Below, one piece after another: positions 1 to 8,710 of a stretch of 11,850 nucleotides of DNA (position 1 is the stretch's first letter; the number at the start of each line of letters is the position of its first letter). The stretch is from assembly GCA_018398765.1 (NCBI GenBank), contig JAHBMJ010001121.1, positions 24,009 through 35,858 on the forward strand, written 5' to 3'. The notes under the pieces are model-generated. The model had not been told where the DNA came from and did not search any database. It was given only the letters and a program-made list of their open reading frames with translations. Source of the stretch: Chromera velia. Taxonomy: Eukaryota > Sar > Chromeraceae. A program made the position numbers and the translations under genes.

Positions 1-218
1 AGTCTCTGTCCCCTCAACTCTCTCTCTCTCTCTCGTGTCCTGTGTTGTCGACAGCCGATGCATCGTGGCCGTCCCACAAGTCGTTCCATCGATTGCTTCT
101 CACGTTGCTTGCAAGCAATTTAGCGAGTGACTGTGTGAGACAGTGTGTGAGTATGTGAGAGAGAAAGAGAGAGAATGGATGAACGAACGATCGTGCGACT
201 GTCCATCCCTCCTAACAA
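1..218 (+). other. Non-coding 5' flank or intron end, simple repeats
   Basis: (CT)n at 18-34 runs into TGTCGACAG ending at 54, which could be an acceptor. A GA-rich tract lies at about 155-174. CCTAAC at 211-216 then CCTCCTCTCAG ending at 232 looks like a branch site plus acceptor. None of the frames between 55 and 146 combines with a clean donor to feed exon 1 in the right phase, so I call no exon here. No TATA-like element is obvious. Confidence 0.5.
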
Positions 219-551
219 ATGCCTCCTCTCAGGGCGATTGGGTACGACAGCTCCACAGTCGAGGGCGCCACCCATCTGCGAGAGGACCTGGACAACGACG
301 AGGACAAGGTCATGCTCCGTCTCCAGGAGTACCTAGGATTCGAAAACCCGGAACCCCTCAAGCTCTACGACCCGAAGACCTACCCTTTCGAGGGCGAGGA
401 CGGGCCTCTCTATTCGGGTGTCACGGGGGAGAAGATAGACACAACTCCCGACCACAACGCTGAGGTGGACGAAAATGGAATTCCCCTCTACACTGGACCT
501 ATCGATTTGACTCCCCAACAGCTGATCGACCTGGGCTACACAGAGAGACAT
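219..551 (+). CDS. Exon 1 of the unknown protein (5' edge uncertain)
   Basis: Open frame of 111 codons ending in GYTERH. The donor GTGAGT at 552 splits between codons (phase 0). The 5' edge is either ATG 219 or base 233 after a polypyrimidine-AG acceptor; in the second case the exon starts on a third codon base and an upstream exon in phase 2 is needed. It encodes an acidic N-terminal stretch and the first copy of the LIDLGYTERH motif. Confidence 0.6.
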
Positions 552-1700
552 GTGAGTCAGTTGACAGTTGGGTGAGGAGGGAGTTGTTCTTTCTGTGTGT
601 TAGTGAAGACCAGGGAAAGACCAAAAAGGGAGCTTCGATCGATCATCAGAATTTTGGGAAGAAAAGGACTCCAAGGATCGGAGAGCAGAGAAGAAGAGAG
701 GAGAGGCTTCTTGGATGCATAGATGCATTCTTGGTCGATTGATTGTTTTTGTTGGCTTTTTCGTGTGCTGTCACTCATCTTTGTTGGCACCCGAAATTCT
801 CTTTTCTGTTTTTCCCTTTTGAATCTCTGTGTGTCCATGCCAAATGACTGACTGCAGGTGCGTCAACTGGCCATCACTAAGTACATGGGAGACAATCCAG
901 ATATGTTCGAGGCCCTCGATTGGAATCTTGCTGACCTCATGCGACTCGGTTTCCCGAAGGAGCACATGCAGAGATTGGGCGTGGATCCAGACCTTCACAA
1001 ACTTCCTCCGGAGGAATTTGCAACGGCAGTGCAGAACCTTCAGAGACTCATGAGAACGGGGCCTGCAATGAAAGAAAGCGAGGAAGGAGAGGAGGAAGAG
1101 GAGGAAGAGGGTGATCTGGATATGATGGGCTTGGACCGCATTCCCCAGAGTGGAGATGAGCTGTTGGAACTGCAGGATCGCATGAAGAGCATCAGGGAAG
1201 ATGCCGACAAGAGTCTGGAAATGCTTGAAAAGACAGACATCATGCAAATGGGAAGAAAGAGACTCATCCAATTCGTCAGTCATTTTACCTTTGTTGTGTG
1301 CGTGTGCGTGTGTATCTGGGTTTGGGGGGGGTGGAAGTTCAGAGAGATCCAGAGAATTACCTCCTGATCCAGTGTACGGTCAGATTCTTGAGAAGCACGT
1401 CGTTTGCAATGCACGCAACTCTGCGCTTCTCTTCTTCTGCTGCTTGCTCTATTTGATCAGCTTTGTTCCGATCCCCTTAGTCTATGAGTTCACAGAAAGT
1501 GTTTTTGTCACAAAAGCAGATCCTTCTCTCCTGTTCCCTTGATGTTTTCCGTTGCACGTAGAAGAATACCCTGCTCTTACTTGCGCTTCACTCCCTGACT
1601 GTGGCTAACTATTTGGTTTTGAACGTCTAGCTCTGCTTGCGGTGGTCTGTATCTTCTTCGTTAATCTTTCCTTGACGAGAATGGTCACCGTGTCTGTGCA

Positions 1701-1739
<39 letters not shown>

Positions 1740-4700
1740 AAAGAAGTGTTCGATCGAATGGAAATGGATGCCACCAAACGGCTCGCCCATGTTGACAAAA
1801 ACCCCGAAGAGGCCCTCGAATACCTCGAAAAGTTCACCGCCAAAAAGGCACCTGGAACAGCCCAACTCGTGAAGACACTCCGACAAGAATTGCCAAATAT
1901 TCCGGGCTTGGAGGAGGACGGAGAGGGCACAAGAATTACTGTGGAGGGGCTCAAGAAAATGGTCAGACACATCACACAGAGCTCTTTTCTCAATTTGTTG
2001 TCTCTCTGCGCCTTCCACGCATCTTTCTTACTCTCCCTGCCCTTTCTTTTGCTTTCGTTCGTTCTACTCCCTTTCTTCCTGCCTTGCCTCCTTCATTCCG
2101 TCGTGTGTTCCTGCCTGCCTGCCTACCGTCGTGTGTTCCTGCCTGCCTACATTCCCTCCCTTCTCTTCCTTGCCCTCCGCTTTCTCCTCTGTTCTCAATT
2201 CTGTCCCCTCCCCTCCCCTCCCCTCCCCGCCCTCTGTCCGCCCGCCCAGCTGGGAGCCAACCTCCCACCAGGCACCTTTGAGGCCATGCCGGAGCTCGAG
2301 AGTGCCCTCCACGAGATGCGCTCTCGGGTGAAGAATGTGTTCGGTACAGAGAAGCTTGAGCAAATCCCTCAAGACAAGCTCGACGAGATGTGCGAGGAGA
2401 TGGTCGAGAAGGTCAACAGGCAGGAGGCCAAAAAATCAGGAAAGGTTAGTGGATGGGTGCACTGCAGCATCAGAGAAGCGAAATGAACGGTTTGGTTTAT
2501 TTTTATACATCTCTTGTACATTGCTGTGTGTCTCTTCTTTATTTCTCGCAGTCTCTCGCGTGTGCGCTCGTCCCACCTCACCCCATTTCTGCACGCGTTC
2601 GTGAAAGTATTTGCGGACGTTTGCTTGACATTGTAAAAGGAAGAAACTGTTTCTTCTTTTGACGTTCCCCTTGTTTGCACAGGAAGGAAACCTACAGAAG
2701 AAGTCCCGCAAGGGGTGATGCGTTCCAATCATTCATCGTCTCTGTCTGGGTCTGTTTGTTTCCTCTCTCCCCTCTGACCTCCCTCCTTTGATTCTGCAGC
2801 TCGCTCAGGAAGCGTTCGATGCCACCCTAGCAGCAGAGGAGCAAAAGATGATCGACAGCGTTGTGGAAATGAAGAGTCCCGACCCTCAAATGGTCGAGCA
2901 GATTGAACAGAAGCAGTTTGAGAAGCTAGGCTCACCCGAGGAATGGGCCAAAGCGATACAGGAGCTAGACGATCCGATGGAGAATCCCCTGCCTGAACGC
3001 CGGTTCCTCTCTCCTGAGGAGATGGGAGGGGCAAAAGATTTCGATGAGTTCCTCAGAGGGGTCAATCTTCCTGACGAACTAGGGGATGAGCAGATGGATC
3101 CGGAACAAATGGCTGAGATCCTTGCGCAGACAGGGAAGGAGAAGGACCAAGGAAAACTGATGGACGGCTTCTTCGGAGGACCAACAAAGTCAGTCAGCCA
3201 GTTTGGTAGTTTGAGTCTACCTTTTTTTCGGTAGAGGAGAAAAAAGACACAGGGTGGGCGTGGACGGGGAGAGAGAGAGAAGAGCAGGGGCGAACTTTTC
3301 TGCCTACACATCGACAGTGAGAGACTGCACATCGACAGTTAGAGTATAGCGAGAGAATGAAAGGGGAGCTAACTGTCTCTTGAGCAATCTTCTGACTCAA
3401 TCATTCGCTTTCTCGCTCTTCTTTCGAAAGATCATCCCGCATAAGACAGAGAGAGAGAAGTCTCAAGCAATCTTGACTGTCTGCCTGACTGCTTGCCTTG
3501 TTGTCGATCCCCTCTACTTGAGGGCATTCTGTTCTGTCTGTTTGTTTCTTGGGTGAAGTGTCGTTCTGTTCCCTTCCCCCTCCTCCCGTTCTATTCTTTT
3601 CGGGCCACCTACTCAACTCAAGCCCCTGTACCTGCCTGCCTGCCTGCCTGCCTTCAGCCTGACTCCCGAACAGGAAGCCGAAGCCGCCTCTCTGGACCCT
3701 TCAGTCGTCTCCTACCTCGTCGCCAAATCCCTCAAGCGCCTGCACAAACTGAAAAGCGACCCTGAGGGTCGGTTCTTTGAAGGCGAAGAGGGGGGGGCAG
3801 AGGAGGAAGACGAAGAGGAGGACGGGATGTCCTTGTTTAGTGACTCCAGAGAATCAAGAAGGAGAGAGGAAGCTGGTGGCCTGTTTGAGACCAAGAACGA
3901 ACTTCTGCAGTCCCGGGGCGGCACCACAGGTTCGATTGACGCTGATGAGACAAGCGCAGGGGGGGGCTTCAAGGGAGCACTGCAGGAGGCCCTCAATCTG
4001 GCCACACTGGTTGTGACACCGGATTCAATACGGAAGAAGACCGACGACTTCAATATCGCTGCGGATCCTGGGAAGATGAAGGAAGTGCTGAAGTCAGTCA
4101 AGAAAGCGGTTTTACATAGAATCACAGAATATGTAGAGTCGCTCAAAAAAAAGATGGAGAAGCTTGGCTGCTCTTTGTCTGGTCTACATGTGTCGCTCCA
4201 TGAAGGCATGAGCAAGTGGGGGCTCAGAGATCCTCCTGAGCGCTCCGTCTTCGCCTTCTGCTTTGACGTGTCCGTATCTATTCCAGAAGCTTCCTTTAAA
4301 TACATTTTCGCTAATGCGAATGTCGATGTATGTATCAATACCTGTTTCGTATTTTCTTTGTCTGACGCGTGTCTGCAGAACGTCCCCGCAGATGCTGGCA
4401 ATCAGACGGCAGATGTGGAAGCGTCTCGGGATGGACGAGGAACTGGTCGGTTGGTCACCCTGCCTGCCTGCTTGCCTGCCTGCCTGCCTGCCTGCCAGTG
4501 TATGTGTCGGGAACGGAAAGAAACACAGAGGGAGGGAGTTCATTCCAGAAGGAGGGAAACCGACACGAGGAGGGCATGCGGAGACCGTGTGCTGCCGTGC
4601 AAGCTCTCTCTTATGGTACCCCATGTATTGACTTTTTGTCGGATCGCTCCGTCCTGCGTGTGTCTTTAAGTTGCTCCGTGTGTCCCTGAATGGAAAGAAG

Positions 4701-7550
4701 CGAGAGAGAGTGTGCGCTTCCTCAGAGCCTAGCTCGGTCCTTCTCTTTGACAAGCCCATGCATGAACAGACAGAAAGAATGTTGTGGAGCGAAAAGGGAG
4801 CTAGCTGCACAGATATCACGTAGATCCTCTCTGAACTGACCACTCACTGTGCATGCATCCATTCGCCTTTGTTTGAGTGTTTGTGTGTGTGCAGAGAAAG
4901 GACGTTGTGGCACACGGGGACCTGTCCCAGTACGAAGATACGGACCCGATGGCGTTGTTGGAGTCGGGGGTGGCCAGAGTTATCGACGGGAAGAGCCACA
5001 GGGAAGTGAAGGTAAAGTTCCTGAAGGACTTGGAGAGGGAGGCACGCGAGGGGGTGGCTGCCTTGTGGGTCGAGGTGCAGGGAGAGGAAATAGAGGAGGC
5101 TCGATGGACCCCCCAGACTACTCAGAGAAAAGAAGGTCGGCAGCAGGGCGGGAGAGGAGAGATGGGCAAGCCAGGGGAGTCATGAATGAATAGAATTGAA
5201 AGAAAGGGAAACAATCAGGAGAGAGAGCAAAATGAACAGGAGAAAACGTGTCTGTGTGCTTACAAGTATGTGGATCCCGACGTGACTGTATGTGTGAATG
5301 GATTGGCGAAACATCAGGAGGGAAAAACCTGTGTGAGTTACTGAATGACTGGGAGTTGATGAAATGGAGGGTGCCCAAAGAAAAGAATAGCAATCAAGGA
5401 ACATTGCACCAATGAGGGGGTGGGGAAGAGAACACGGTCGGTGGGTCGGATAGATTTTTCATTTCACTTCAGCCTCCTGTGTGCATAGCCAATTTTATTT
5501 TCCCCAGAATCTTCTTTTCTTCTTTCATGCGTCTGCTCTCAGATGATTGGGAGGACGCAGACGAGGAGGATGAGAATGAAGAAAACGAAGAGGAAGAGGA
5601 AGACGAACTCGACGCAGAAGCATTCGCTGCCAAGCAACAGGCTACCTACGTCGCTGAACTTCTCCGAGGGTCAGCAGGCTCAGCTCAGGTCTTTATTCCG
5701 ACCTAAAAGTTTGCCCCACCTTTCTTCTTTCAAGAACCTTCTGTCCTTCTGTCCTTTTTTTATCATGGTGTCGTTGCAAGGAGGGAAGGCAGGCAGGTAG
5801 TCGGAATGCCAAGAAAAGTGCTTCCAGGAAACAAAAAGAACAAAATCCGCCTACCCCATGTGTGCTTGACCCATCTCTTTCTATCTGTCTTTTCCGTAAT
5901 ACACGAAACTAATAAAAGAGAGAGAAGCACGAGGGAGAGTCCTGCCTCTCCGTGCGGCACTCATCTTGGGTCATTGGAGAATCGTTGGAGGTCGCTCTCT
6001 GTCCGTCCTTCCCTTTCTCGTCCTCTGTATTTTCTTCCCTCTCTGCCTGTTCTCTTTTCATTGCTGTCCTTCTCCTCTCCTCATCAGGCTTGCCTCAAAC
6101 AACCAGACGACTCTCTGGGAGGACACCGCCAAGAGATTCCTAGTGGACTCGAAACCGCAGACAGGAGGGAGTCGGGAGGCACTCGCGATCGAGGAGCTCA
6201 GTTGGATGAAGGTCAGTCAGTCAGTTGGGCTAGCTGTTTCGATACTCTGGGGCAGTGTGGGGGGCTCTTTGAAGACAGAAGCGAGGAGGGCAGAGAGGGC
6301 TCCATCACGATGTCTTTTGCTGCCAAGCCCCGCTCTTTCCTGGAAAGTCTGTTCGTGTCTCTGCTCACATGCTCCGTTGTTTTCGTTCTTGACCGTCTTC
6401 GTGTCTCTCTCTCGCGGCCTCTATCTTTGCGCGCGCAACGATGCAGGCGGCAGTGTCGGCTGTGCGCATGAAGAGGCCTGAGCTCGGAGCGTGGCTTTTG
6501 TTGGAGAGGGAGAAGGCCTTCGGACCGGGAAGCGACGAAGAGGGAGAGAAGGAGTGGAGCGACGTGAAGAAGAAGACATATGCCGTGGTCGCAGGCGCAC
6601 TCTGCAGGTAGGGGGGGTGTCTGGGCAGGAGGCAAAGGAACGGGAAGGGGGGGGGGCCGACAAAAGAAATGGAGTCACTCGATACTTCGAAGATTGCCCC
6701 AGGCACCTGTGACGTGTTTGTTTGTGTGTAGGTGCTTCTGCGTGTGTCTCTGCGTATGTATGTATGTATGTATGTATATACGTGTGCGTGTGAGTGCATT
6801 TGTGTGTGTGTACGTGTATGTATGTATGCATGTATGTATGTATGTGTGTGTGTATGTGTGTCTGCGTGCGTGCGTGTGTGCCCAGATCCGAAAGTCTGTG
6901 GACAGAAGAGGCAGCAGACCCGGAAACTGCTCGGCGTCTGTGGACAGATCTCCATGGAGTCACTGAAGAGTTCGATCGGCTTCTTCTCCCGAGACTCTTC
7001 GTGGGCGCATGCCTGGTCAGTCATTTGACTTTCCTCCCTCTTTCCTCTTTCTGCGTGCTTCTTTTCTGACGGTTTCTCTGTCTCTCTAAGTGCTGGTGGA
7101 AAGTCTTGTCTTTCCGTGGACTGTCCACAGTGAAAGGGCAAAAGAGGAAAAGGTGGGTGTCAGCTGCGTTCTGTTCTTCCCTGTTGTCATTTTTTTCTTG
7201 TGCTGTTAACTTCTCTTTTCTTGATTGCTTCAAATGCTCTTTTCCATCTTCCCCTCTGTCACTCCATGTACATACATGCCTTGTATTCCTGGGTGTATCT
7301 ATCTGTGAATGTGTGTGGGTGCACTTGCAGAAACGAAACTCCAAGCTGGCTCTGGATCTTCTGGAGGGTCAGATTGCGGCCTTCGAGGGCCCCGGAAAGT
7401 TGGAATCAGACGACCTGAGGGACATGCTGCGGGTCTGCAGTCGGGGCCGCCTCCCTCCTGACGTCCCTCTCTTCCTTGTGGAGTTGATGAGGAGGAAGAC
7501 AAAGGAGGGAGTGCCAAGTGGAAAGGCTTTGACGAGTCTCGGCAGAGCAC
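219..7550 (+). CDS. Multi-exon unknown acidic protein, about 1,020 residues (may continue into EngB)
   Basis: I do not recognise a family. Thirteen exons (219-551, 858-1274, 1740-1961, 2250-2444, 2800-3188, 3658-4092, 4379-4445, 4895-5135, 5543-5669, 6088-6211, 6447-6607, 6886-7015, 7331-7550) join with matching phase at all twelve junctions and no stop. Numbering from Met 219, residues 100-115 and 136-151 carry a repeated LG[YF]xxxxH motif. Residues around 185-200, 560-575 and 768-790 are Glu/Asp runs. Residues 809-1020 have regular Leu/Arg spacing typical of alpha-helical bundles. No signal peptide or membrane segment is visible. The start is uncertain: an in-frame TAA sits at 213-215, just before ATG 219, but CTCAG ending at 232 is also a good acceptor preceded by CCTAAC, so the true start may lie upstream. 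The end is also uncertain: exon 13 either splices at 7551 into the EngB exons or reads on to a stop at 7679-7681. Function unknown. Confidence 0.6.
552..857 (+). other. Intron 1
   Basis: Donor GTGAGTCA, acceptor TGACTGACTGCAG. The candidate branch sequence TGAC lies only a few bases from the AG. I see no gene inside. The body is purine-rich, then T-rich towards the acceptor. Confidence 0.7.
858..1274 (+). CDS. Exon 2 of the unknown protein
   Basis: Acceptor TGACTGCAG ends at 857 and the exon opens in phase 0 (VRQLAITKYMGDN). The donor GTCAGTCA at 1275 follows a complete Phe codon. The 139 codons hold the second motif copy (LMRLGFPKEH), a Glu-rich run encoded around 1078-1110 and a predicted coiled-coil-like helix (ELLELQDRMKSIREDADKSL). 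Confidence 0.75.
1275..1739 (+). other. Intron 2
   Basis: Donor GTCAGTCATTTT, acceptor CAG directly after (GT)n. No gene is seen inside. The first part has alternating GT/G runs near 1296-1330; the rest is T/C-rich. Confidence 0.7.
1704..1736 (+). repeat. (GT)n tract abutting an acceptor
   Basis: About 16 uninterrupted GT units lie directly before the CAG of exon 3, in place of a normal polypyrimidine tract. Confidence 0.9.
1740..1961 (+). CDS. Exon 3 of the unknown protein
   Basis: The acceptor CAG at 1737-1739 follows directly on a (GT)n tract. The frame is phase 0 at both ends (KEVFDRMEMDATKRL to GLKKM) and the donor is GTCAGA at 1962. It encodes 74 residues that look helical and charged. 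The following intron, 1962-2249, is C/T-rich. Confidence 0.72.
2100..2150 (+). repeat. Tandem duplication ending in CCTG units
   Basis: GTCGTGTGTTCCTGCC followed by TGCCTAC units occurs at 2100-2125 and again at 2127-2150. The first copy has one extra CCTG. It is intronic (1962-2249). Confidence 0.8.
2205..2228 (+). repeat. (CCCCT)n tract
   Basis: Nearly five CCCCT units form part of the pyrimidine tract before exon 4. Confidence 0.85.
2250..2444 (+). CDS. Exon 4 of the unknown protein
   Basis: The acceptor CCCGCCCAG ends at 2249 after a long C/T tract and the exon opens in phase 0 (LGANLPPGTFEAMPELESAL). The donor GTTAGT at 2445 follows a complete Lys codon. It encodes 65 charged, helical-looking residues. 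Confidence 0.7.
2445..2799 (+). other. Intron 4, with a candidate skipped exon at 2683-2714
   Basis: Donor GTTAGT, acceptor TTCTGCAG. Inside, TTTGCACAG ending at 2682 and GTGATG at 2715 frame 32 bases reading EGNLQKKSRK. Thirty-two bases would shift the frame and hit a stop in exon 5, so I leave it out of the model. Confidence 0.6.
2800..3188 (+). CDS. Exon 5 of the unknown protein
   Basis: The acceptor TTCTGCAG ends at 2799 after a pyrimidine tract; phase 0 entry (LAQEAFDATLAAEEQKMID). The donor GTCAGTCA at 3189 leaves two bases AA, completed by C of the next exon to Asn. It encodes about 129 residues, highly acidic, with several PEE and DPE turns. Confidence 0.75.
3189..3657 (+). other. 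Intron 5
   Basis: Donor GTCAGTCAGCCAG, acceptor CCTTCAG after (CCTG)n. The body carries GA-rich runs near 3270-3285 and 3448-3460, and a near-duplicate ACATCGACAGT at 3307-3317 and 3329-3339. No gene is seen. Confidence 0.7.
3631..3652 (+). repeat. (CCTG)n tract
   Basis: Five to six CCTG units directly before the exon 6 acceptor, acting as its pyrimidine-rich tract. Confidence 0.9.
3658..4092 (+). CDS. Exon 6 of the unknown protein
   Basis: The acceptor CTTCAG ends at 3657, right after a (CCTG)n tract. Entry is phase 2, giving Asn then LTPEQEAEAASLDPSVVSYL. It contains an acidic run encoded at about 3779-3826 and a Gly-rich stretch. The donor GTCAGTCA at 4093 is again phase 2. The frame stays open beyond 4093, so a longer exon is possible, but the phase match to 4379 supports this end. 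Confidence 0.7.
4379..4445 (+). CDS. Exon 7 of the unknown protein (short)
   Basis: The acceptor GTCTGCAG ends at 4378. Phase 2 entry completes Lys and then reads TSPQMLAIRRQMWKRLGMDE. The donor GTCGGT at 4446 is phase 0. Only 67 bases, so this is the least certain internal exon. A second AG at 4390-4391 would give an alternative start. Confidence 0.55.
4446..4894 (+). other. Intron 7
   Basis: Donor GTCGGT, acceptor GTGTGTGCAG. It starts with a CCTG repeat (4459-4496) and ends with a short GT run. No gene is seen between. Confidence 0.6.
4459..4496 (+). repeat. (CCTG)n tract near a donor
   Basis: About nine CCTG-type units with one CTTG variant, starting 13 bases after the exon 7 donor. Confidence 0.9.
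4895..5135 (+). CDS. Exon 8 of the unknown protein
   Basis: The acceptor TGTGTGCAG ends at 4894 and entry is phase 0 (RKDVVAHGDLSQYEDTDPMA). The donor GTCGGC at 5136 leaves one base G, which joins AT of exon 9 as Asp. A stronger-looking donor GTAAAG at 5012 exists, but it is phase 0 and does not match the exon 9 acceptor, so I prefer 5136. Confidence 0.6.
5136..5542 (+). other. Intron 8
   Basis: Donor GTCGGC, acceptor TGCTCTCAG. Purine-rich for the first half, then T/C-rich from about 5450. No gene seen. If donor 5012 (GTAAAG) is used instead, the intron would start there. Confidence 0.55.
5543..5669 (+). CDS. Exon 9 of the unknown protein, acidic tract
   Basis: The acceptor TGCTCTCAG ends at 5542; phase 1 entry completes Asp. 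The first half is a nearly uninterrupted Glu/Asp run of about 22 residues after DDWEDADEED, followed by a helix (AFAAKQQATYVAELLRG). The donor GTCAGC at 5670 leaves GG, completed to Gly by exon 10. Confidence 0.65.
5670..6087 (+). other. Intron 9
   Basis: Donor GTCAGC, acceptor CTCATCAG. The last 90 bases are strongly pyrimidine-rich, an ordinary acceptor tract. No gene seen. Confidence 0.65.
6088..6211 (+). CDS. Exon 10 of the unknown protein
   Basis: The acceptor CTCATCAG ends at 6087 after a long pyrimidine tract. Phase 2 entry completes Gly, then LASNNQTTLWEDTAKRFLVD. The donor GTCAGTCA at 6212 follows a complete Lys codon (EELSWMK). The following intron is 235 bases. Confidence 0.68.
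6447..6607 (+). CDS. Exon 11 of the unknown protein
   Basis: The acceptor GATGCAG ends at 6446; phase 0 entry (AAVSAVRMKRPELGAWLLLE). The donor GTAGGG at 6608 leaves AG, completed to Arg. Helical, with a central acidic loop (GSDEEGEKEW). Confidence 0.68.
6754..6880 (+). repeat. GTAT/GT repeat cluster
   Basis: (GTAT)n at 6754-6776, further GTAT units around 6815-6845, then GT and GCGT units up to the acceptor of exon 12. It fills the second half of intron 11 (6608-6885). Confidence 0.85.
6886..7015 (+). CDS. Exon 12 of the unknown protein
   Basis: The acceptor GTGTGCCCAG ends at 6885 after a long GTAT/GT repeat. Phase 2 entry completes Arg, then SESLWTEEAADPETARRLWT. The donor GTCAGTCA at 7016 is phase 0. 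The Leu/Arg spacing (EEFDRLLLPRLFVGACL) suggests amphipathic helices. Confidence 0.68.
7016..7330 (+). other. Intron 12, with possible exon-like stretch 7091-7152
   Basis: Donor GTCAGTCATTTG, acceptor CACTTGCAG. TCTCTAAG ending at 7090 and AAAG/GTGGGT at 7153 frame 62 open bases (CWWKVLSFRGLSTVKGQKRK). Including it breaks the phase to exon 13, so I treat it as intron. Confidence 0.6.
7331..7550 (+). CDS. Exon 13 of the unknown protein (last, or the link to EngB)
   Basis: The acceptor CACTTGCAG ends at 7330; phase 0 entry (KRNSKLALDLLEGQIAAFEG). The donor GTGAGT at 7551 leaves one base, C. That base joins TC at 8035 as Leu if the gene continues into EngB. If the donor is not used, the frame runs on through Gly/Arg-rich, intron-like sequence to a stop at 7679-7681. 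Confidence 0.68.
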
Positions 7551-7963
7551 GTGAGTGCGTGAGTGAGGGGGTGGGAGAGGGAGGAAGAAAGGGGAGAGCC
7601 AGCACGTTGCACAAGAGAGGATCGCCTGAGCGGTTCCCTCTCCATGGGAATGGCAGGAACGCCAAGCAGACAAACAGATAAATACGGATGTATGCAAATG
7701 AAGGTGTGATATCCATCATCGCATCTTGTTTTGTATCCCGCAAGAATCTCTCACGGATTTCAGATTTGATGAGAGAAGTGAGCGGGACGAAGCGCGCCTT
7801 CTCTTCTCCTCTCTTTCCTTCTCCCTTTCGCTTTTTCATTCTTTCTCTCGTCCCTGGGAAGCTGGGAGAAGAAGCGACCAGAACGAGGCAATGGAAAAAT
7901 GAGACAGGTAATGTACCCTGTGAATCTACGAAGAAACGTTCATTTGTTTCTTCTCTCATGATC

Positions 7964-8021
<58 letters not shown>

Positions 8022-8034
8022 GACTTTGTTGCAG
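7551..8034 (+). other. Intron or intergenic stretch between unknown protein and EngB
   Basis: Donor GTGAGTGCG and acceptor TTGTTGCAG. It ends in (CT)n(GT)n at 7966-8021. A candidate 39-base exon at 7869-7907 (acceptor GGGAG, donor GTAATG) would keep phase 1 at both ends. No promoter motif or poly-A signal is obvious, so the sequence does not decide between an intron and a gene boundary. Confidence 0.5.
7966..8021 (+). repeat. (CT)n(GT)n compound repeat
   Basis: About 14 CT units run straight into about 14 GT units, just before the acceptor at 8034. Confidence 0.92.
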
Positions 8035-8353
8035 TCGTTTCTGAAATTTCTTTCCACTCGTCGCACGATGCCATGAAGAGTCTACCCAGAGTTCCCCGTT
8101 CTCTTTCTTCGTCTCCTTCTTCGTCTTCGTTGTCATCGACGTTGCTCAGCAAGGGGAGGAAGGAGGAGAGCCGGGCAGAAGACGAGAGCCCATTGTTGTG
8201 CACTCCAGAAGTCGTCTTCATGGGCAGGTCTAATGTGGGCAAGAGCAGTCTGGTCAACGTCTGTGTTGCCAGACAATCCCTTGCCTCCACTTCGGACCGA
8301 CCGGGACACACGCAGAGCTTCAACTTCTATCTTGCGAATCCTGCGGGAGACAG
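8035..8353 (+). CDS. engB: EngB exon 1 (G1 and switch I)
   Basis: The acceptor TTTGTTGCAG ends at 8034 after a (CT)n(GT)n tract. The exon is open from 8035 in phase 1. The candidate initiator is ATG 8073 in good context (GCCATGA). The P-loop GRSNVGKS is at 8223-8246 and TSDRPGHT at 8289-8312. The donor GTCCGT at 8354 leaves AG. Confidence 0.8.
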
Positions 8354-8710
8354 GTCCGTCCGTACGTGTGATTGATTGCCTTGGCTTAAATGCATTTGTT
8401 CCTACGCTGAAAACAAATCGTCGGACTACTTCTGCGTTTTTTCATTCGTTTCCCATCTGTTCCTCTTCCTCTCCTCCAATCACTCGTTTGCTTTTCTTTT
8501 GGTTTTCGCTTTTGTTCCCTTTGCTTATCTCCTGATAGATGGTCTTTTCCCGTCTCATTCTCAGTCAGCTCTTTTTGGATCGCTTGGGCTCTCTGCTTGT
8601 TCTTTGATCCGTTCGATCGGAATCGTGGGCCGCTTTTCATCATCTCTCTATGTATATGTATATGTATATGTATATGTGTATATGCATATGTATATATCTG
8701 TGTGTGTGTA

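Noticed and set aside
55-146. Possible exon after the acceptor-like TGTCGACAG at 54
   Set aside because: In the phase needed for exon 1 at 233, the frame has a TAG at 121-123 before either good donor (135 or 147). It may be untranslated but cannot be supported as coding.
3712-4401. Long minus-strand open frame (229 codons) opposite exon 6
   Set aside because: It is Ser/Pro/Leu-rich, as expected from the complement of an acidic, well-phased exon, and runs into intron sequence. It is a shadow.
6365-7141. Minus-strand open frame of 258 codons with His/Thr runs
   Set aside because: The His-Thr runs are the complement of the intronic GT/GTAT repeats, and the frame opposes exons 11 and 12.
7091-7152. 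Exon-like open stretch in intron 12
   Set aside because: Its 62 bases break the phase into exon 13, while direct joining of 7015 to 7331 is in frame.
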